A DNA stretch of 64,000 bases from Opitutaceae bacterium (GCA_028284385.1 JANQRT010000039.1:1-64000), one strand, 5' to 3'. Shown: positions 1-7,529, counted from the stretch's first letter. Made by a program: numbers and translations. Notes: generated from the letters alone by a model not told the origin.

Positions 1-2
1 AT

Positions 3-233
3 GAAAACACCCACGCCTTGACGAATCTACCCATTTGGTCGTTTCATGGAATGGACGATCTGGTAGTCCCGGTATCGGAAACAAATAGGATGCTGAATAA
101 ACTTGGAAGCGTTAATGGCAAACTGAAGGTGACTATCGAACCAGGTGTGGGACACTGGATCCACTGGCTGGTATATCCAAAAGAAGAACTGTATGAATGG
201 TTCCTAAGCCACAGAAGAAGCCAAAGAGAATAA
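3..233 (+). CDS. C-terminal part of an alpha/beta hydrolase (cut by window edge)
   Basis: The reading frame is open from the left edge, so the gene begins outside the window and only about 76 C-terminal residues are visible. They hold a typical end of an alpha/beta hydrolase of the secreted esterase/dienelactone hydrolase kind: a strand followed by FHGMDD with the likely catalytic Asp, the VVP that usually follows it, and GVGHWIH with the likely catalytic His near the end. The nucleophile region is not visible, so substrate and family cannot be fixed. A second, complete hydrolase of a different subfamily follows on the same strand after an 81 bp gap that can fold into an imperfect hairpin. 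Confidence 0.7.
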   Translation, partial: ENTHALTNLPIWSFHGMDDLVVPVSETNRMLNKLGSVNGKLKVTIEPGVGHWIHWLVYPKEELYEWFLSHRRSQRE

Positions 234-235
234 AC

Positions 236-311
236 TGTAACCAGTCGTGTCATACAACTCTGGCCATCGCTCCGCGACGACCTCCACGTATGCAATCGAC
301 GATATGGTAAG
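236..311 (+). other. possible degenerate attC site
   Basis: This gap between two hydrolase genes folds into an imperfect palindrome: AACCAGTCGTGTCATAC on the left arm resembles the reverse complement of the right arm, which contains GTATGCAATCGACGATATGG. The loop contains GCTCCGCG, as do the better attC-like sites at 55159 and 58806. The core boxes do not match RYYYAAC and GTTRRRY well, so if this is an attC it is decayed. The left arm is also similar to the segment at 6664-6680. Confidence 0.3.
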
Positions 312-314
312 AAA

Positions 315-1280
315 ATGAAAAAGACCAATCATACAATGTGCGCGGGATCGCGACGTAACCCGCTAACGTATTTGCATCTTTGTTTGCTTATTTCGTTCCT
401 CTCCGCGTCTGCTTTGGCTGGATCCGGTAAGCAAGTAGTTGTCTACAAAACCGTTTCAGGGCATGAAATACATGCGAATCTCTTTTTGCCGAAAGATACA
501 GAAGGACCATTTCCAACTGTAGTCTACTTTCACGGTGGATTTTTCATTTGGGGGAATCGTGACCACGCTTTAAGTAATGAATTCCGGCAGAGTCTTCTTT
601 CCCATAAAATTGCTGTAGTCTCTGCAGACTACAGATTGGCGCCTGAAACCAAGTTGGATGGAATAATGGAGGATGCCTCTGATCTACTGCGCTGGCTCCG
701 AAGCGCGGGAAGCAAGGATTTTGATCTCGATCCAAACAAAATCGCCGTTGCTGGTTCATCCGCTGGCGGGTATCTAGCGCTCACAACCGGTTTTGATCCA
801 GAATGCAGCCCAAATGCTATCATCACAATCTCCGTTTCGCCCGGCTTTACTGATCCCGGAAGCATGGGGGATGTATCCATCCTAGATGAACCGGGCCCCT
901 ATGATGTTGTAGGAGATAGTATGATTTCCTATGGAGATTATAAGGAACGTCGGAAACTCATGCGGTTCCTCGCAAAGAACAAGTTGTTTCTCTATTCAAT
1001 ATTTGGCTTCGATCCATCAGAGGAACCAGATGCGCTGAAGAAATTCAGACTGCAGGAGAATATTCATTCGGACTTCCCGCCCACTCTTCTGATTCACGCC
1101 CGAAACGATAGAGCCATCCCAATGGATCACGTAGAGAGACTTCATCGAATTATGAAAGAGAAGGGTTGCGCTTCAGAGTTGCATATCGTCGAGAACGGCC
1201 ATGGTGAGGAATTGATCAAACTCAATCCAGAATCTGCCGATAGGATGATTTCCTTTTTGCAGGACCAAGCGGAATTCTAG
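315..1280 (+). CDS. secreted alpha/beta hydrolase (esterase/lipase)
   Basis: A 321-residue hydrolase with an N-terminal signal peptide (hydrophobic stretch around residues 18-35, cleavage likely near ALAGS), so probably periplasmic or exported. The HGG oxyanion-hole motif lies near residue 75, the nucleophile elbow is GSSAGG near residue 148, the acid is in ARNDRAIP near 262, and NGHG near 294 supplies His. This arrangement fits the hormone-sensitive-lipase-like / carboxylesterase group. The natural substrate is unknown. It starts 4 nt after a possible decayed attC and its stop codon is 12 nt before another attC-like core, so it may be an integron cassette gene. Confidence 0.75.
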   Translation: MKKTNHTMCAGSRRNPLTYLHLCLLISFLSASALAGSGKQVVVYKTVSGHEIHANLFLPKDTEGPFPTVVYFHGGFFIWGNRDHALSNEFRQSLLSHKIAVVSADYRLAPETKLDGIMEDASDLLRWLRSAGSKDFDLDPNKIAVAGSSAGGYLALTTGFDPECSPNAIITISVSPGFTDPGSMGDVSILDEPGPYDVVGDSMISYGDYKERRKLMRFLAKNKLFLYSIFGFDPSEEPDALKKFRLQENIHSDFPPTLLIHARNDRAIPMDHVERLHRIMKEKGCASELHIVENGHGEELIKLNPESADRMISFLQDQAEF

Positions 1281-1291
1281 AAAATGGGAAA

Positions 1292-1351
1292 GCCGAACAA
1301 ATCGGTGCAGGCAACGCCGTAAACGGCGTGCCAGACCTTCTGGCGTTGATC
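1292..1351 (+). other. attC-like recombination site
   Basis: GCCGAAC at 1292 (one mismatch to RYYYAAC) and GTTGATC at 1345 (one mismatch to GTTRRRY) bound a 60 bp imperfect palindrome. The inner arms are GGCAACGCCGT and ACGGCGTGCC with one extra-helical A, separated from the cores by an unpaired stretch, which is the attC architecture of paired R boxes, unpaired central spacer, paired L boxes and terminal loop. The left half resembles those at 7336 and 57464, which share GAACAAATC or CAACAAATC. It starts 12 nt after the upstream hydrolase stop codon. Confidence 0.5.
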
Positions 1352-1478
1352 CGCCCACTCCGCTCGTTCCTCGCTACGTGGTCGGCTTCCCTAAAGCCAA
1401 ATCAACCCAACTGATCCAAACACTCGATACGCCTCCCAAAAGCCCAACCCAACGGGAAGCCTCGCGGCGGATCAACGC
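1343..1478. repeat. 13-bp perfect inverted repeat in gene-free segment
   Basis: GCGTTGATCCGCC at 1343-1355 is exactly reverse-complemented at 1466-1478, about 110 nt apart. The segment between the hydrolase gene and the DUF3788-like gene (1281-1666) has no convincing reading frame. It lies between two attC-like sites and may be a non-coding cassette, with the inverted repeat marking its ends or an older site. Confidence 0.5.
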
Positions 1479-1581
1479 AGCTATCAGATTTTTTTCTGCA
1501 GCGAGTAAGTTTTTGGACTATCCTATCTAGGTGAATTTTCTGGCATAGACATCTTCGCTAATTCAAGCGAAGATCCAGGGA

Positions 1582-1662
1582 ACCAAACAGTGTTGGTAAC
1601 GCCGATATCCTGCCCCGTTTCGGCAAACCCGACGCCGATACCACCACGCTTTAAAGTTAGGC
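1582..1662 (+). other. attC-like recombination site
   Basis: The site ends in GTTAGGC (1656-1662), a perfect GTTRRRY core, and begins with ACCAAAC (one mismatch to RYYYAAC). The 81 bp between fold imperfectly: GTTGGTAACGCCGATATC on the left pairs with the arm GACGCCGATACCACCACGC on the right with bulges. The next gene starts 4 nt downstream of the core, the spacing expected of an integron cassette gene. Confidence 0.6.
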
Positions 1663-1666
1663 AAAA

Positions 1667-2092
1667 ATGAAACCGGAAAAGTTACTCACCTCCCCAGATC
1701 TCGACTTAACTTCCGACACCCTAGAAAACGAACTCGGACGTTGGTTCTCGATCTACCAGACACTCACTGAGACGCTGTCAAAAAATCCTTATGACACTTC
1801 TCCTGAGTGGCGGTTCTACAAAGATGGAGGAGCATGGCTCTGCAAGATGACCCGTAAGAAAAAAACGGTGTTTTGGCTTTCAGCTTGGAAGCAGTTTCTG
1901 AAGTGCGGGTTCTATTTCACTCAAAAAACAGGAGCAGGTATAGCTGACCTCTCGATCGATCAGTCATTGAAGTCTTCTTATGCTAACGCCGCTCCTGTCG
2001 GAAAACTAATTCCCTTGGAAATCGACCTTACGAAAAAGAAGCAACTCGACGACCTTTATACAGTTACTAGCTACAAGATCTCCTCAAAGTAG
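1667..2092 (+). CDS. DUF3788-like small protein
   Basis: A 141-residue protein without signal peptide or membrane segment. The stretch WRFYKDGGAWLCKM followed by a basic turn and TVFWLSAW resembles the core of DUF3788 family proteins, small single-domain proteins of unknown function often encoded alone or in cassettes. The assignment is from recognising the pattern only. The start codon lies 4 nt after a perfect GTTRRRY core and the next gene follows after 28 nt, so both may share one cassette and transcript. Confidence 0.55.
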   Translation: MKPEKLLTSPDLDLTSDTLENELGRWFSIYQTLTETLSKNPYDTSPEWRFYKDGGAWLCKMTRKKKTVFWLSAWKQFLKCGFYFTQKTGAGIADLSIDQSLKSSYANAAPVGKLIPLEIDLTKKKQLDDLYTVTSYKISSK

Positions 2093-2120
2093 CCAAAGCA
2101 ACACAATCAATGGGGTAAGA

Positions 2121-2537
2121 ATGAAAGAAGATAATCAAAATAAATTTGCGACTTTTTGGAAGTCTAGGCCGAAAATCCCAGTTTTTTTAATCTGCTTGTT
2201 TGAGACACTAGGTTTACTACTGATTCCAAGTGCCATTTTCAGTGAAGAATCATCAGCAATAGGACTTTGGTATCAGATCTACATTTCTCTCACTACATTG
2301 ATGACTATCGCCATCATTTACCTTCTTTGGAGAATGTCTAAAAAGGGCATTGTCGTCTATCTAGCCGCTTATTCCATCCACAATCTAATCGCGCTAATCG
2401 TAGGAAACTGGATGATGGGTGTAATCATCATTCCGATAGTGGGGATGATCCTAATCTCTCTATGCCTCAAGCACTTCGATAAAGAACTTAATGATAACCA
2501 GTCAGTCGATACAACTGCGGTAAGCGCTCCGCGCTGA
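2121..2537 (+). CDS. small integral membrane protein of unknown function
   Basis: A 138-residue protein with four hydrophobic segments, at about residues 18-38, 46-66, 73-91 and 95-113, and a charged C-terminal tail. A GGGGTAAG ribosome-binding-like sequence sits just before the start. No family was recognised. It follows the DUF3788-like gene after 28 nt. The last codons (2523-2535) lie in a small perfect hairpin, AGCGC-TCC-GCGCT, the first of a series of mini-hairpins that continues downstream. Confidence 0.6.
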   Translation: MKEDNQNKFATFWKSRPKIPVFLICLFETLGLLLIPSAIFSEESSAIGLWYQIYISLTTLMTIAIIYLLWRMSKKGIVVYLAAYSIHNLIALIVGNWMMGVIIIPIVGMILISLCLKHFDKELNDNQSVDTTAVSAPR

Positions 2538-2714
2538 TCATCGGATATCACTTTGACGATATGCTGATAGAAATTAAACAGGATCTCGCCTTGCGAGACG
2601 AGGATGCCGCTATCGCGGCACAAGGATCTGAATACAAAAGAATACCTTGTCCTGCGAAGCAGGATCTTTGTCGTTCCGCTCAGCGGGACGATCCAGTGAT
2701 CCGGCGGCTGCCGG
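2523..2714. repeat. cluster of six short perfect hairpins
   Basis: Six small palindromes with 5-7 bp stems and 3-4 nt loops occur within 192 bp: AGCGC/GCGCT at 2523, TCTCGC/GCGAGA at 2584, TGCCGC/GCGGCA at 2605, TCCTGC/GCAGGA at 2650, GTTCCGC/GCGGGAC at 2673 (one G-T pair) and CCGGC/GCCGG at 2701. Two more lie at 2878-2895 (GTGTCG/CGACAC) and around 2899-2909. The stems differ in sequence, so structure rather than sequence is repeated. The cluster occupies the gap before the toxin-antitoxin genes, and no convincing gene was found in 2538-2977. Confidence 0.7.
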
Positions 2715-2960
2715 AGAGCGATGTTAAAAACTAAGACATGATCGGACAGAGGAAATATGATTCGACTAAGCTCATCACAGGGAAGATCGAGCCACTTGAG
2801 GATTTCAGTAGATCAGTCTTGTCTCAATTTTTCAATTACATAAAGTCGTATCAAGTCACTTGTCACAATGCCTTCGGGTGTCGCAAGCTCGACACGGACC
2901 GCTGCGCGGCCCTCTTAATAGACTTAGACGTTCATCAAAGTAATTGACTCCACATATCTT

Positions 2961-2978
2961 TGTGCGACACTTTGCACA
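2961..2978. promoter_or_regulatory. possible antitoxin operator
   Basis: TGTGC at 2961-2965 and GCACA at 2974-2978 form an 18 bp inverted repeat ending on the start codon of the antitoxin gene. VapB-type antitoxins commonly repress their own operon by binding palindromes of this sort, so this is a candidate operator. It is short and could be chance. Confidence 0.35.
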
Positions 2979-3178
2979 TGGCAACAAACATCGAATTAAA
3001 CGAAGCCTTGCTTAAGAAAGCTATGAGGCTGGGTAGAATGAAAACTAAGAAAGAAGCCGTGAACCAGGCGCTTGCCGAATATGTCCAACGGAGAGAACAA
3101 CTTAAAATACTCGATTTCTTTGGAACAGTGGACCAAGACCCGGACTACGATTATAAAAAGCAACGAAAAATTAAGTGA
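2978..3178 (+). CDS. vapB: VapB-type antitoxin
   Basis: A 66-residue protein reading from ATG at 2978. A longer frame from TTG at 2960 is possible but adds residues not expected in the family. The N-terminal half (ATNIELNEALLKKAMRLG, then KTKKEAVNQALAEY) matches the ribbon-helix-helix VapB antitoxins of the type that begins with such a repeat of short helices. The acidic C-terminal tail around FGTVDQDPDYDYKK would wrap the toxin. Its stop codon overlaps the GTG start of the PIN-domain toxin by 4 nt (GTGA), the coupling usual in these operons. Confidence 0.8.
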   Translation: MATNIELNEALLKKAMRLGRMKTKKEAVNQALAEYVQRREQLKILDFFGTVDQDPDYDYKKQRKIK

Positions 3179-3591
3179 AGATTATCGTAGATACGGATGT
3201 TTGGTCAGAGGCGCTCAGAAAGAAGAAAGGAAAGAAATCCGCTTATGTGGACGAGTTGATCGACCTGATTCAGGAAGGACGCGTAGAGATCATTGGGCCT
3301 ATCAGAATGGAGGTTCTCTCTGGAATTCGGGAGAGCCATATTTTCGATTCATTTTCGGAGAGATTGGCTGCCTTTCCCGACAGCGCGATTCCCTCCGAAG
3401 TCTACGTCTTGGCGGCACGTTTCTTTAACCTCTGCAGGAGCAAGGGAATCCAAGGATCCAATACTGATTTCGTGATCTGCGCATGTTCCGTGCACTGGAA
3501 TGTCCCGATACTTTCAAAAGATAAAGACTACCTTATATACCAAAAGCACATCCCAATAGAACTAATCCAACCAAGAAAGAAAAAGGGATAA
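3175..3591 (+). CDS. vapC: VapC-type PIN-domain ribonuclease toxin
   Basis: A 138-residue PIN domain covering the whole protein. Acidic residues are where the family has its metal site: Asp7 and Asp9 in VDTDVW, Glu in RMEVLSGI near residue 45, and Asp in NTDFVICACS near residue 97. VapC toxins are Mg-dependent RNases that cut tRNA or rRNA when released from the antitoxin. Starts at GTG overlapping the antitoxin stop. The stop codon TAA lies inside the left core of an attC-like site, so the operon is likely a mobile cassette. Such modules are known to stabilise cassette arrays. Confidence 0.85.
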   Translation: MKIIVDTDVWSEALRKKKGKKSAYVDELIDLIQEGRVEIIGPIRMEVLSGIRESHIFDSFSERLAAFPDSAIPSEVYVLAARFFNLCRSKGIQGSNTDFVICACSVHWNVPILSKDKDYLIYQKHIPIELIQPRKKKG

Positions 3592-3685
3592 ACTATCGAG
3601 TGGATACAATGTGGATTGTCGCTAGTAAGCCCGGATCCGAACAGCCGTAGGTAGCGACTCTCCATGCCTCACTCGGACGTTAGTC
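3587..3685 (+). other. attC-like recombination site
   Basis: A 99 bp imperfect hairpin between the toxin gene and the acetyltransferase gene. The right core is GTTAGTC (3679-3685, perfect GTTRRRY), the left core GATAAAC overlaps the toxin stop codon. Paired blocks include CGAGTG with CACTCG and GTCGCTA with TAGCGAC. Bulged bases separate them, as in attC sites. The acetyltransferase ATG abuts the right core directly. Confidence 0.65.
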
Positions 3686-4192
3686 ATGAAAATTCGACTA
3701 CTTGATAAAGATGAAGACGCATTAGCGTTCAGGGATATCCAGATAGAGGCGATTCGCGATATGCCTGAAGCGTTTGGAGAAACTTTGGAGGAGGCCTTAA
3801 GCAAGCCGGACAGTGAATTTCAAAGTAAATTATCAGACCGTGGCAACGGCGACTTTGTCATTGGCGCCTTTGAGAAGGACCGTTTAGTTGGTGTCGTCGG
3901 ATTTCACAGACATCCACTTACAAACTCATCTCACAAGGGTTATATTTGGGGTGTATATGTCAGACCAGACTTCAGGCGTCGAGGTATCGCAATGGCGCTC
4001 TTTAAGAAGATAATACACAAGGCAAAAGAAAGCCGAGATATTCATCTACTTAATTTGAAAGTTCTCACCAAGAATGAAGGGGCTATAGCCTTGTATGAGG
4101 ATTTGGGATTTTCTATTTTCGGCACCGAACCTAATTCCATTAATTTTGATGGGAAGGCGTATGACGAGCATTGCATGCAGTTAGTCATCTAG
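3686..4192 (+). CDS. GNAT-family N-acetyltransferase
   Basis: A 168-residue acetyltransferase with the GNAT core: the acetyl-CoA loop is in VYVRPDFRRRGIAMALF (residues about 92-108, R-R-x-G-x-A form), followed by the LKVLTKNEGAIALYEDLGF segment that ends most members. Acetyl groups go from acetyl-CoA to an amine or amino acid; the substrate cannot be told. The ATG directly follows an attC-like core, and acetyltransferases are among the commonest cassette cargoes. No attC-like site was clear in the 75 bp after the stop, so it may be the last gene of the array. Confidence 0.85.
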   Translation: MKIRLLDKDEDALAFRDIQIEAIRDMPEAFGETLEEALSKPDSEFQSKLSDRGNGDFVIGAFEKDRLVGVVGFHRHPLTNSSHKGYIWGVYVRPDFRRRGIAMALFKKIIHKAKESRDIHLLNLKVLTKNEGAIALYEDLGFSIFGTEPNSINFDGKAYDEHCMQLVI

Positions 4193-4267
4193 GCCGCCGT
4201 TGCACCAAGGGCTCGTATCAACAGCTCGTCATCGGGAAGCTTATTGGGAGTGAAACCCTTTCCATTT

Positions 4268-5440
4268 CTACTTTCCTGACAAGCCACGGTAGAGGGCTTC
4301 TAGGGGGCCTTGAGGGTAGCGTCTTAGCCAGAGGGTGGCGAAGAGAGTGAAGGCGAGGTAGCAGGCCAAAGCGATGAAGAGCTGGACGACGGCGCCGTGT
4401 TGGAGATATTGGCCGAATCCTGGTGTGTAAAAGATAATTGAATACATCAAGGCTCCGCCGATGTAGCCGGTGAGGGAGAGGCGGCCGTTGCGGGCCAGGG
4501 CGTTGAGGATCGGGTTTTTGCCTTCGGAGTTTTTAGTCAGGGCGCAGATGGCGTAGATATAGGTGAAAAGGGAGGTCCCGAGAAAGAGCTCGAAGCAGAG
4601 GAACGAGACAAGGCCTTGGGTGGGGATGAAGAAGGCTCGGAAATTGATGATGGCGAAAGCGGCGAAGATGAGAGTGTAGATGAGGGAATGGATGAAGGGC
4701 TTTTTGTATTCCGGCAGGTTGTCTAGGAAGCGGGTGTGGAGGTCTCGGGAGCCGATCAGATAGCCGAGGGTGATGAGGGCGAAGGACAAGCCCATGTGGA
4801 AGCCGTTGTCGGCGTAGAGCATGCCGTATTCGATCCAGCGGAGTTTGATGATTTCGAGGAGGGGACCCTCGGTGTAGATTGAGATGGTACGCTCAAGGGG
4901 GTAAGCGTCTTTAAACCAGGCGAAGGATTGGAGGAGGTCTTCGCGGTGAGCGAGCTCGAAGTAGGTGCCGTATACGAGAAAGGAGAAGCCGGCGATGACG
5001 AGGGCAAGAGTGGCATTTAATCGGGCTATGGCGTAGGCAACCAGACCGAAGATGGCATAGACAATGAGGATTTCGGCATGGAAGAGGAAGGTCGTGTTGA
5101 AGAGCCCGAAGAGAAGGAGAATGAAGGAGCGACGTAAGTAGTAGGGGGTGAAGCTGAGGCCGCTGGCTTGTCTATTTTTCTCTTGGATGGCGATGCCTAG
5201 CCCGAAGAGGAGGGAAAAGAGGCCGATGAAGCGCAAGCTGATGAAAGTGGTGCTTAAGAGGCCGAGGATGGAATCGGCTCGGGTGGCGGTTTCTCGGATT
5301 TCCCACCTGTGCATGAGGGAGGAATTAAAGCTGCCGATGATGGCGAGGTAGATGCCGAGAAGGGCGAATCCGCGGAGCGCATCAAGTGCTTGGATACGGC
5401 TTTGGGCGTCGGTGGTCCGGCTCTTTGGGTTGATGTCCAT
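4268..5440 (-). CDS. DUF418 multi-pass membrane protein
   Basis: A 390-residue membrane protein with about eight to ten hydrophobic segments. The N-terminal SRIQALDALRGFALLGI is the typical opening of the acyltransferase-3/DUF418 type (RIxALDxLRGFALxGI), and the C-terminal third, with an FxYxYAxCALxK-like loop and GRLSLTGYIGG near residue 325, matches the DUF418 domain. Function in this family is unknown. It follows the AraC-type regulator gene on the same strand after 33 nt, so the two are probably one operon. The pair is strongly skewed to G on the plus strand and GC-rich compared with the cassette genes on either side. Confidence 0.75.
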   Translation of the reverse strand: MDINPKSRTTDAQSRIQALDALRGFALLGIYLAIIGSFNSSLMHRWEIRETATRADSILGLLSTTFISLRFIGLFSLLFGLGIAIQEKNRQASGLSFTPYYLRRSFILLLFGLFNTTFLFHAEILIVYAIFGLVAYAIARLNATLALVIAGFSFLVYGTYFELAHREDLLQSFAWFKDAYPLERTISIYTEGPLLEIIKLRWIEYGMLYADNGFHMGLSFALITLGYLIGSRDLHTRFLDNLPEYKKPFIHSLIYTLIFAAFAIINFRAFFIPTQGLVSFLCFELFLGTSLFTYIYAICALTKNSEGKNPILNALARNGRLSLTGYIGGALMYSIIFYTPGFGQYLQHGAVVQLFIALACYLAFTLFATLWLRRYPQGPLEALYRGLSGK

Positions 5441-5473
5441 AACTTCGATTAGGATGGAGCATCACGAGCTCTA

Positions 5474-6598
5474 TCAAGGGTTTAGAGGTACCGGATCGCG
5501 ATTTGGAACTTGGTTTTCGGTTTTTGGGGAAAGTGTTGCGAGGTATTCGCCGGGCGTCTGGGCCGTTTGTTTTTTGAAGGCGCGATGGAAGGATGTTTTG
5601 GAGGAGAAGCCAACTTCTTGGGCGAGGCCGAAAAGGGAGAGGCGTTGGGTATCGGCGGATTGGAGATGGGCTTTGAAATCGTCGATGCGGAGCTGGTTTA
5701 TGAAGTCGTTAAAGTTCGCGTTTTGGACGAAATTGATGGCTTGGGAGAGCGTTTTCTGCGGAAGAGCAAGTTGCTTGGCGGCGGTGGCGAGGGTGACTTG
5801 CTGGTTGCGGTGGAGCTGGCTGGAGCGGAGTTTTTCGATGATGGGAGCAGGATCGAAGTCAGGTTGAAGGCGAAGACGTTCTCGTTCGGCTAGTAAGAGC
5901 TCCTTCATCTTGAGTAGGTAGCTGTAGCCGAGTCCGTAGATGCAGAGGATGGCAGCGCTGTGAAAAAGGAAGGAAGTGCCGTAGCCGACAGGGTTTTGCT
6001 TACCGATGAGTTTGACGATGATCCAGCTGATCCAGAACACGAGGAGGAGGGGCTTGAGGTGGTTGAGCCACTGGATGAGGGAGGCGTTTCGAGAGTTAGA
6101 CCTGGCGAGCAGTTTCTCGTGGAGCTTGTGGATGACAGCGGCGTAGGTGAGGACGTAGGCGATGAAGGCGACTGTGTAGAGCGTCTCGAAGAGAGGGAGG
6201 CCGATTCCGGAAACGATGCCGAAGGGCGTCGGGTTGCCAGGCCAATCGAGATAGTAGTAACTTAGAAAGTCGAGGATGAGCGTGGGAGCGAAATGGAGGA
6301 GATCTAGTCTGCGGAAAGGACGAGAGGGATTGGCAAGAAAGCAAAGGTGAAGGTAAATAGCCGGGTAGTAGGAAAGTGGATGCGCAAGGGGGAATGGCAA
6401 CCCAGTGTGGGGAACGGGAAAGAAGAGTCCGGAGATGGATTTTTCGAGGCAGCCGAGGGAGATGAGAAGGACGAAGAGGGAGAAAAAGGTGGTATGGATA
6501 GAGCGAGGCCTGGGCGAGTAGATGGTGATTGCCAAAGCGAGGCCTTGGCCGCCGGCGATGAGGAGGATGTAGAGCAGGATTTGATTGGGAAGATCCAT
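5474..6598 (-). CDS. membrane-anchored AraC-family transcription regulator
   Basis: A 374-residue protein with about seven N-terminal membrane segments (residues 8-225) and a C-terminal AraC-type double helix-turn-helix domain (about 265-358). The second helix-turn-helix is marked by FGLAQEVGFSSKTSFHRAFKK and then the PGEY motif. Such proteins are thought to sense a membrane or periplasmic signal and act on DNA at the inner face; the signal here is unknown. It precedes the DUF418 gene by 33 nt and likely controls it. Confidence 0.8.
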   Translation of the reverse strand: MDLPNQILLYILLIAGGQGLALAITIYSPRPRSIHTTFFSLFVLLISLGCLEKSISGLFFPVPHTGLPFPLAHPLSYYPAIYLHLCFLANPSRPFRRLDLLHFAPTLILDFLSYYYLDWPGNPTPFGIVSGIGLPLFETLYTVAFIAYVLTYAAVIHKLHEKLLARSNSRNASLIQWLNHLKPLLLVFWISWIIVKLIGKQNPVGYGTSFLFHSAAILCIYGLGYSYLLKMKELLLAERERLRLQPDFDPAPIIEKLRSSQLHRNQQVTLATAAKQLALPQKTLSQAINFVQNANFNDFINQLRIDDFKAHLQSADTQRLSLFGLAQEVGFSSKTSFHRAFKKQTAQTPGEYLATLSPKTENQVPNRDPVPLNP

Positions 6599-6663
6599 AT
6601 TGGGCTAGACTGATTTATTTAACAACAGAAGGCGCGCTGAAGAGAAGTATATAAAAAATAGAG

Positions 6664-6723
6664 AACCAGTCGTGGCATACGATTCCAACAGGATCCGCCT
6701 ATCTGCCTCTTATGCGCTTAGGC
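6664..6723 (+). other. possible degenerate attC site
   Basis: The left arm AACCAGTCGTGGCATACGAT resembles that at 239-258, and GGCATACGA pairs imperfectly with TCTTATGCGC on the right. The right core reads CTTAGGC, one mismatch from GTTAGGC. It lies 58 nt before a toxin-antitoxin operon, and the left half of another site follows that operon, which together suggest an isolated cassette. Confidence 0.3.
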
Positions 6724-6781
6724 ATTGTGAGAAGAAAAAAGAAGAGTTGCCAATGCTCTAAGTGCTACTTAAGTATCACTC

Positions 6782-7039
6782 ATGAAAGTTGAGCTAGTTA
6801 CGAGCCTAAAGCGGAGGGCCACCGAGATCATTCGCGAGCTAAACGAAAAAAACGAACCGGTTCTGATTACGGAACGCGGCAAACCTGCAGCATATCTCAT
6901 TGATGTGCAGTCCTTTCAGGAAATAACTAAAAAAAACGAGTTGCTTGAAGGGCTAGCCCGCGGTGAGGCAGCCATACAGCAAGGTCGGGTTATTCCGCAA
7001 AACGAAGCCAAGAAAAAAATGAAAAAATGGCTCGTGTAG
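6782..7039 (+). CDS. Phd/YefM-type antitoxin
   Basis: An 85-residue antitoxin. The first 50 residues follow the Phd/YefM fold: LVTSLKRRATEIIRELNEKN, then PVLITERGKPAAYLID and the VQSFQEI helix. The C-terminal part is charged and would bind the toxin. Family members repress their own operon. The toxin gene starts inside its last codons with a 13 nt overlap, so the two are translated together. Confidence 0.85.
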   Translation: MKVELVTSLKRRATEIIRELNEKNEPVLITERGKPAAYLIDVQSFQEITKKNELLEGLARGEAAIQQGRVIPQNEAKKKMKKWLV

Positions 7040-7335
7040 TTTGGGCGGAAACCGCGCTGAGAGATCTCGAATCTATCGCCGAATACGTTGAGCTAGACAA
7101 TCCGGAAGCTGCAAAGCGACTGGTCAGGCGAGCATTTGAAAAGACAGACCAACTTGAGAATTTTCCGGAGTCCGGCCCCCGTCCTCGCGTCCTCAAAGGC
7201 ACTCCATACCGCAGACTTATCTCAAAGCCGCTGTTGATTTACTACAGAATCGAGGACGACCTAGCACTGATTATCCACATAGTAAAAGAGGAACGTAAAT
7301 TAGACCTAGCACGCATCGTAGAGAACGATAAATAG
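7027..7335 (+). CDS. ParE/RelE-superfamily toxin
   Basis: A 102-residue toxin. The N-terminus VVWAETALRDLESIAEYV followed by AKRLVRRAFEK and the FPESGPRPRV segment, then YRRLISKPLLIYYRI, match the ParE branch of the RelE/ParE fold. ParE poisons DNA gyrase and RelE cuts mRNA in the ribosome; ParE is likelier from the sequence, but the target is not proven. Directly after the stop codon (7333-7335) lies TTCGAACAAATC, resembling the left half of the attC-like site at 1292. Confidence 0.85.
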   Translation: MARVVWAETALRDLESIAEYVELDNPEAAKRLVRRAFEKTDQLENFPESGPRPRVLKGTPYRRLISKPLLIYYRIEDDLALIIHIVKEERKLDLARIVENDK

Positions 7336-7362
7336 TTCGAACAAATCAGTTCAGGCATCATG
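7336..7362 (+). other. left half of an attC-like site
   Basis: TTCGAACAAATC followed by AGTTCAGGCA closely resembles the left half of the attC-like site at 1292 (GCCGAACAAATC then GGTGCAGGCA). No matching right half with a GTTRRRY core was found downstream, so this looks like a remnant at the edge of a former cassette. Confidence 0.35.
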
Positions 7363-7529
7363 AGAAAAAGGATTGGCCCAACCGTATCGAAGATTTAATC
7401 ACAGAAGGAGCGTGGCGTAATGGGAAACGACACTTTCGACAAAGACAGCAAGAATCGGGTCGTTTCTAGAATCTGCTAATAGTATACTTGTTCTCGTTTG
7501 GACAATAAAACAGCGGGAGCAAAGATACT

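Noticed and set aside
2738..2947. 69-codon plus-strand frame after the mini-hairpins
   Set aside because: It contains a perfect hairpin at 2878-2895 and a G-C-rich hairpin near 2899, has no recognisable domain, and its composition is unlike the neighbouring genes, so it is probably spacer.
4193..4267. attC site after the GNAT gene
   Set aside because: No RYYYAAC/GTTRRRY pair joined by a palindrome could be found in this 75 bp gap.
5352..5867. 171-residue plus-strand frame opposite the AraC and DUF418 genes
   Set aside because: Trp/Arg-rich translation typical of the antisense of a GC-rich gene; it spans two real genes.
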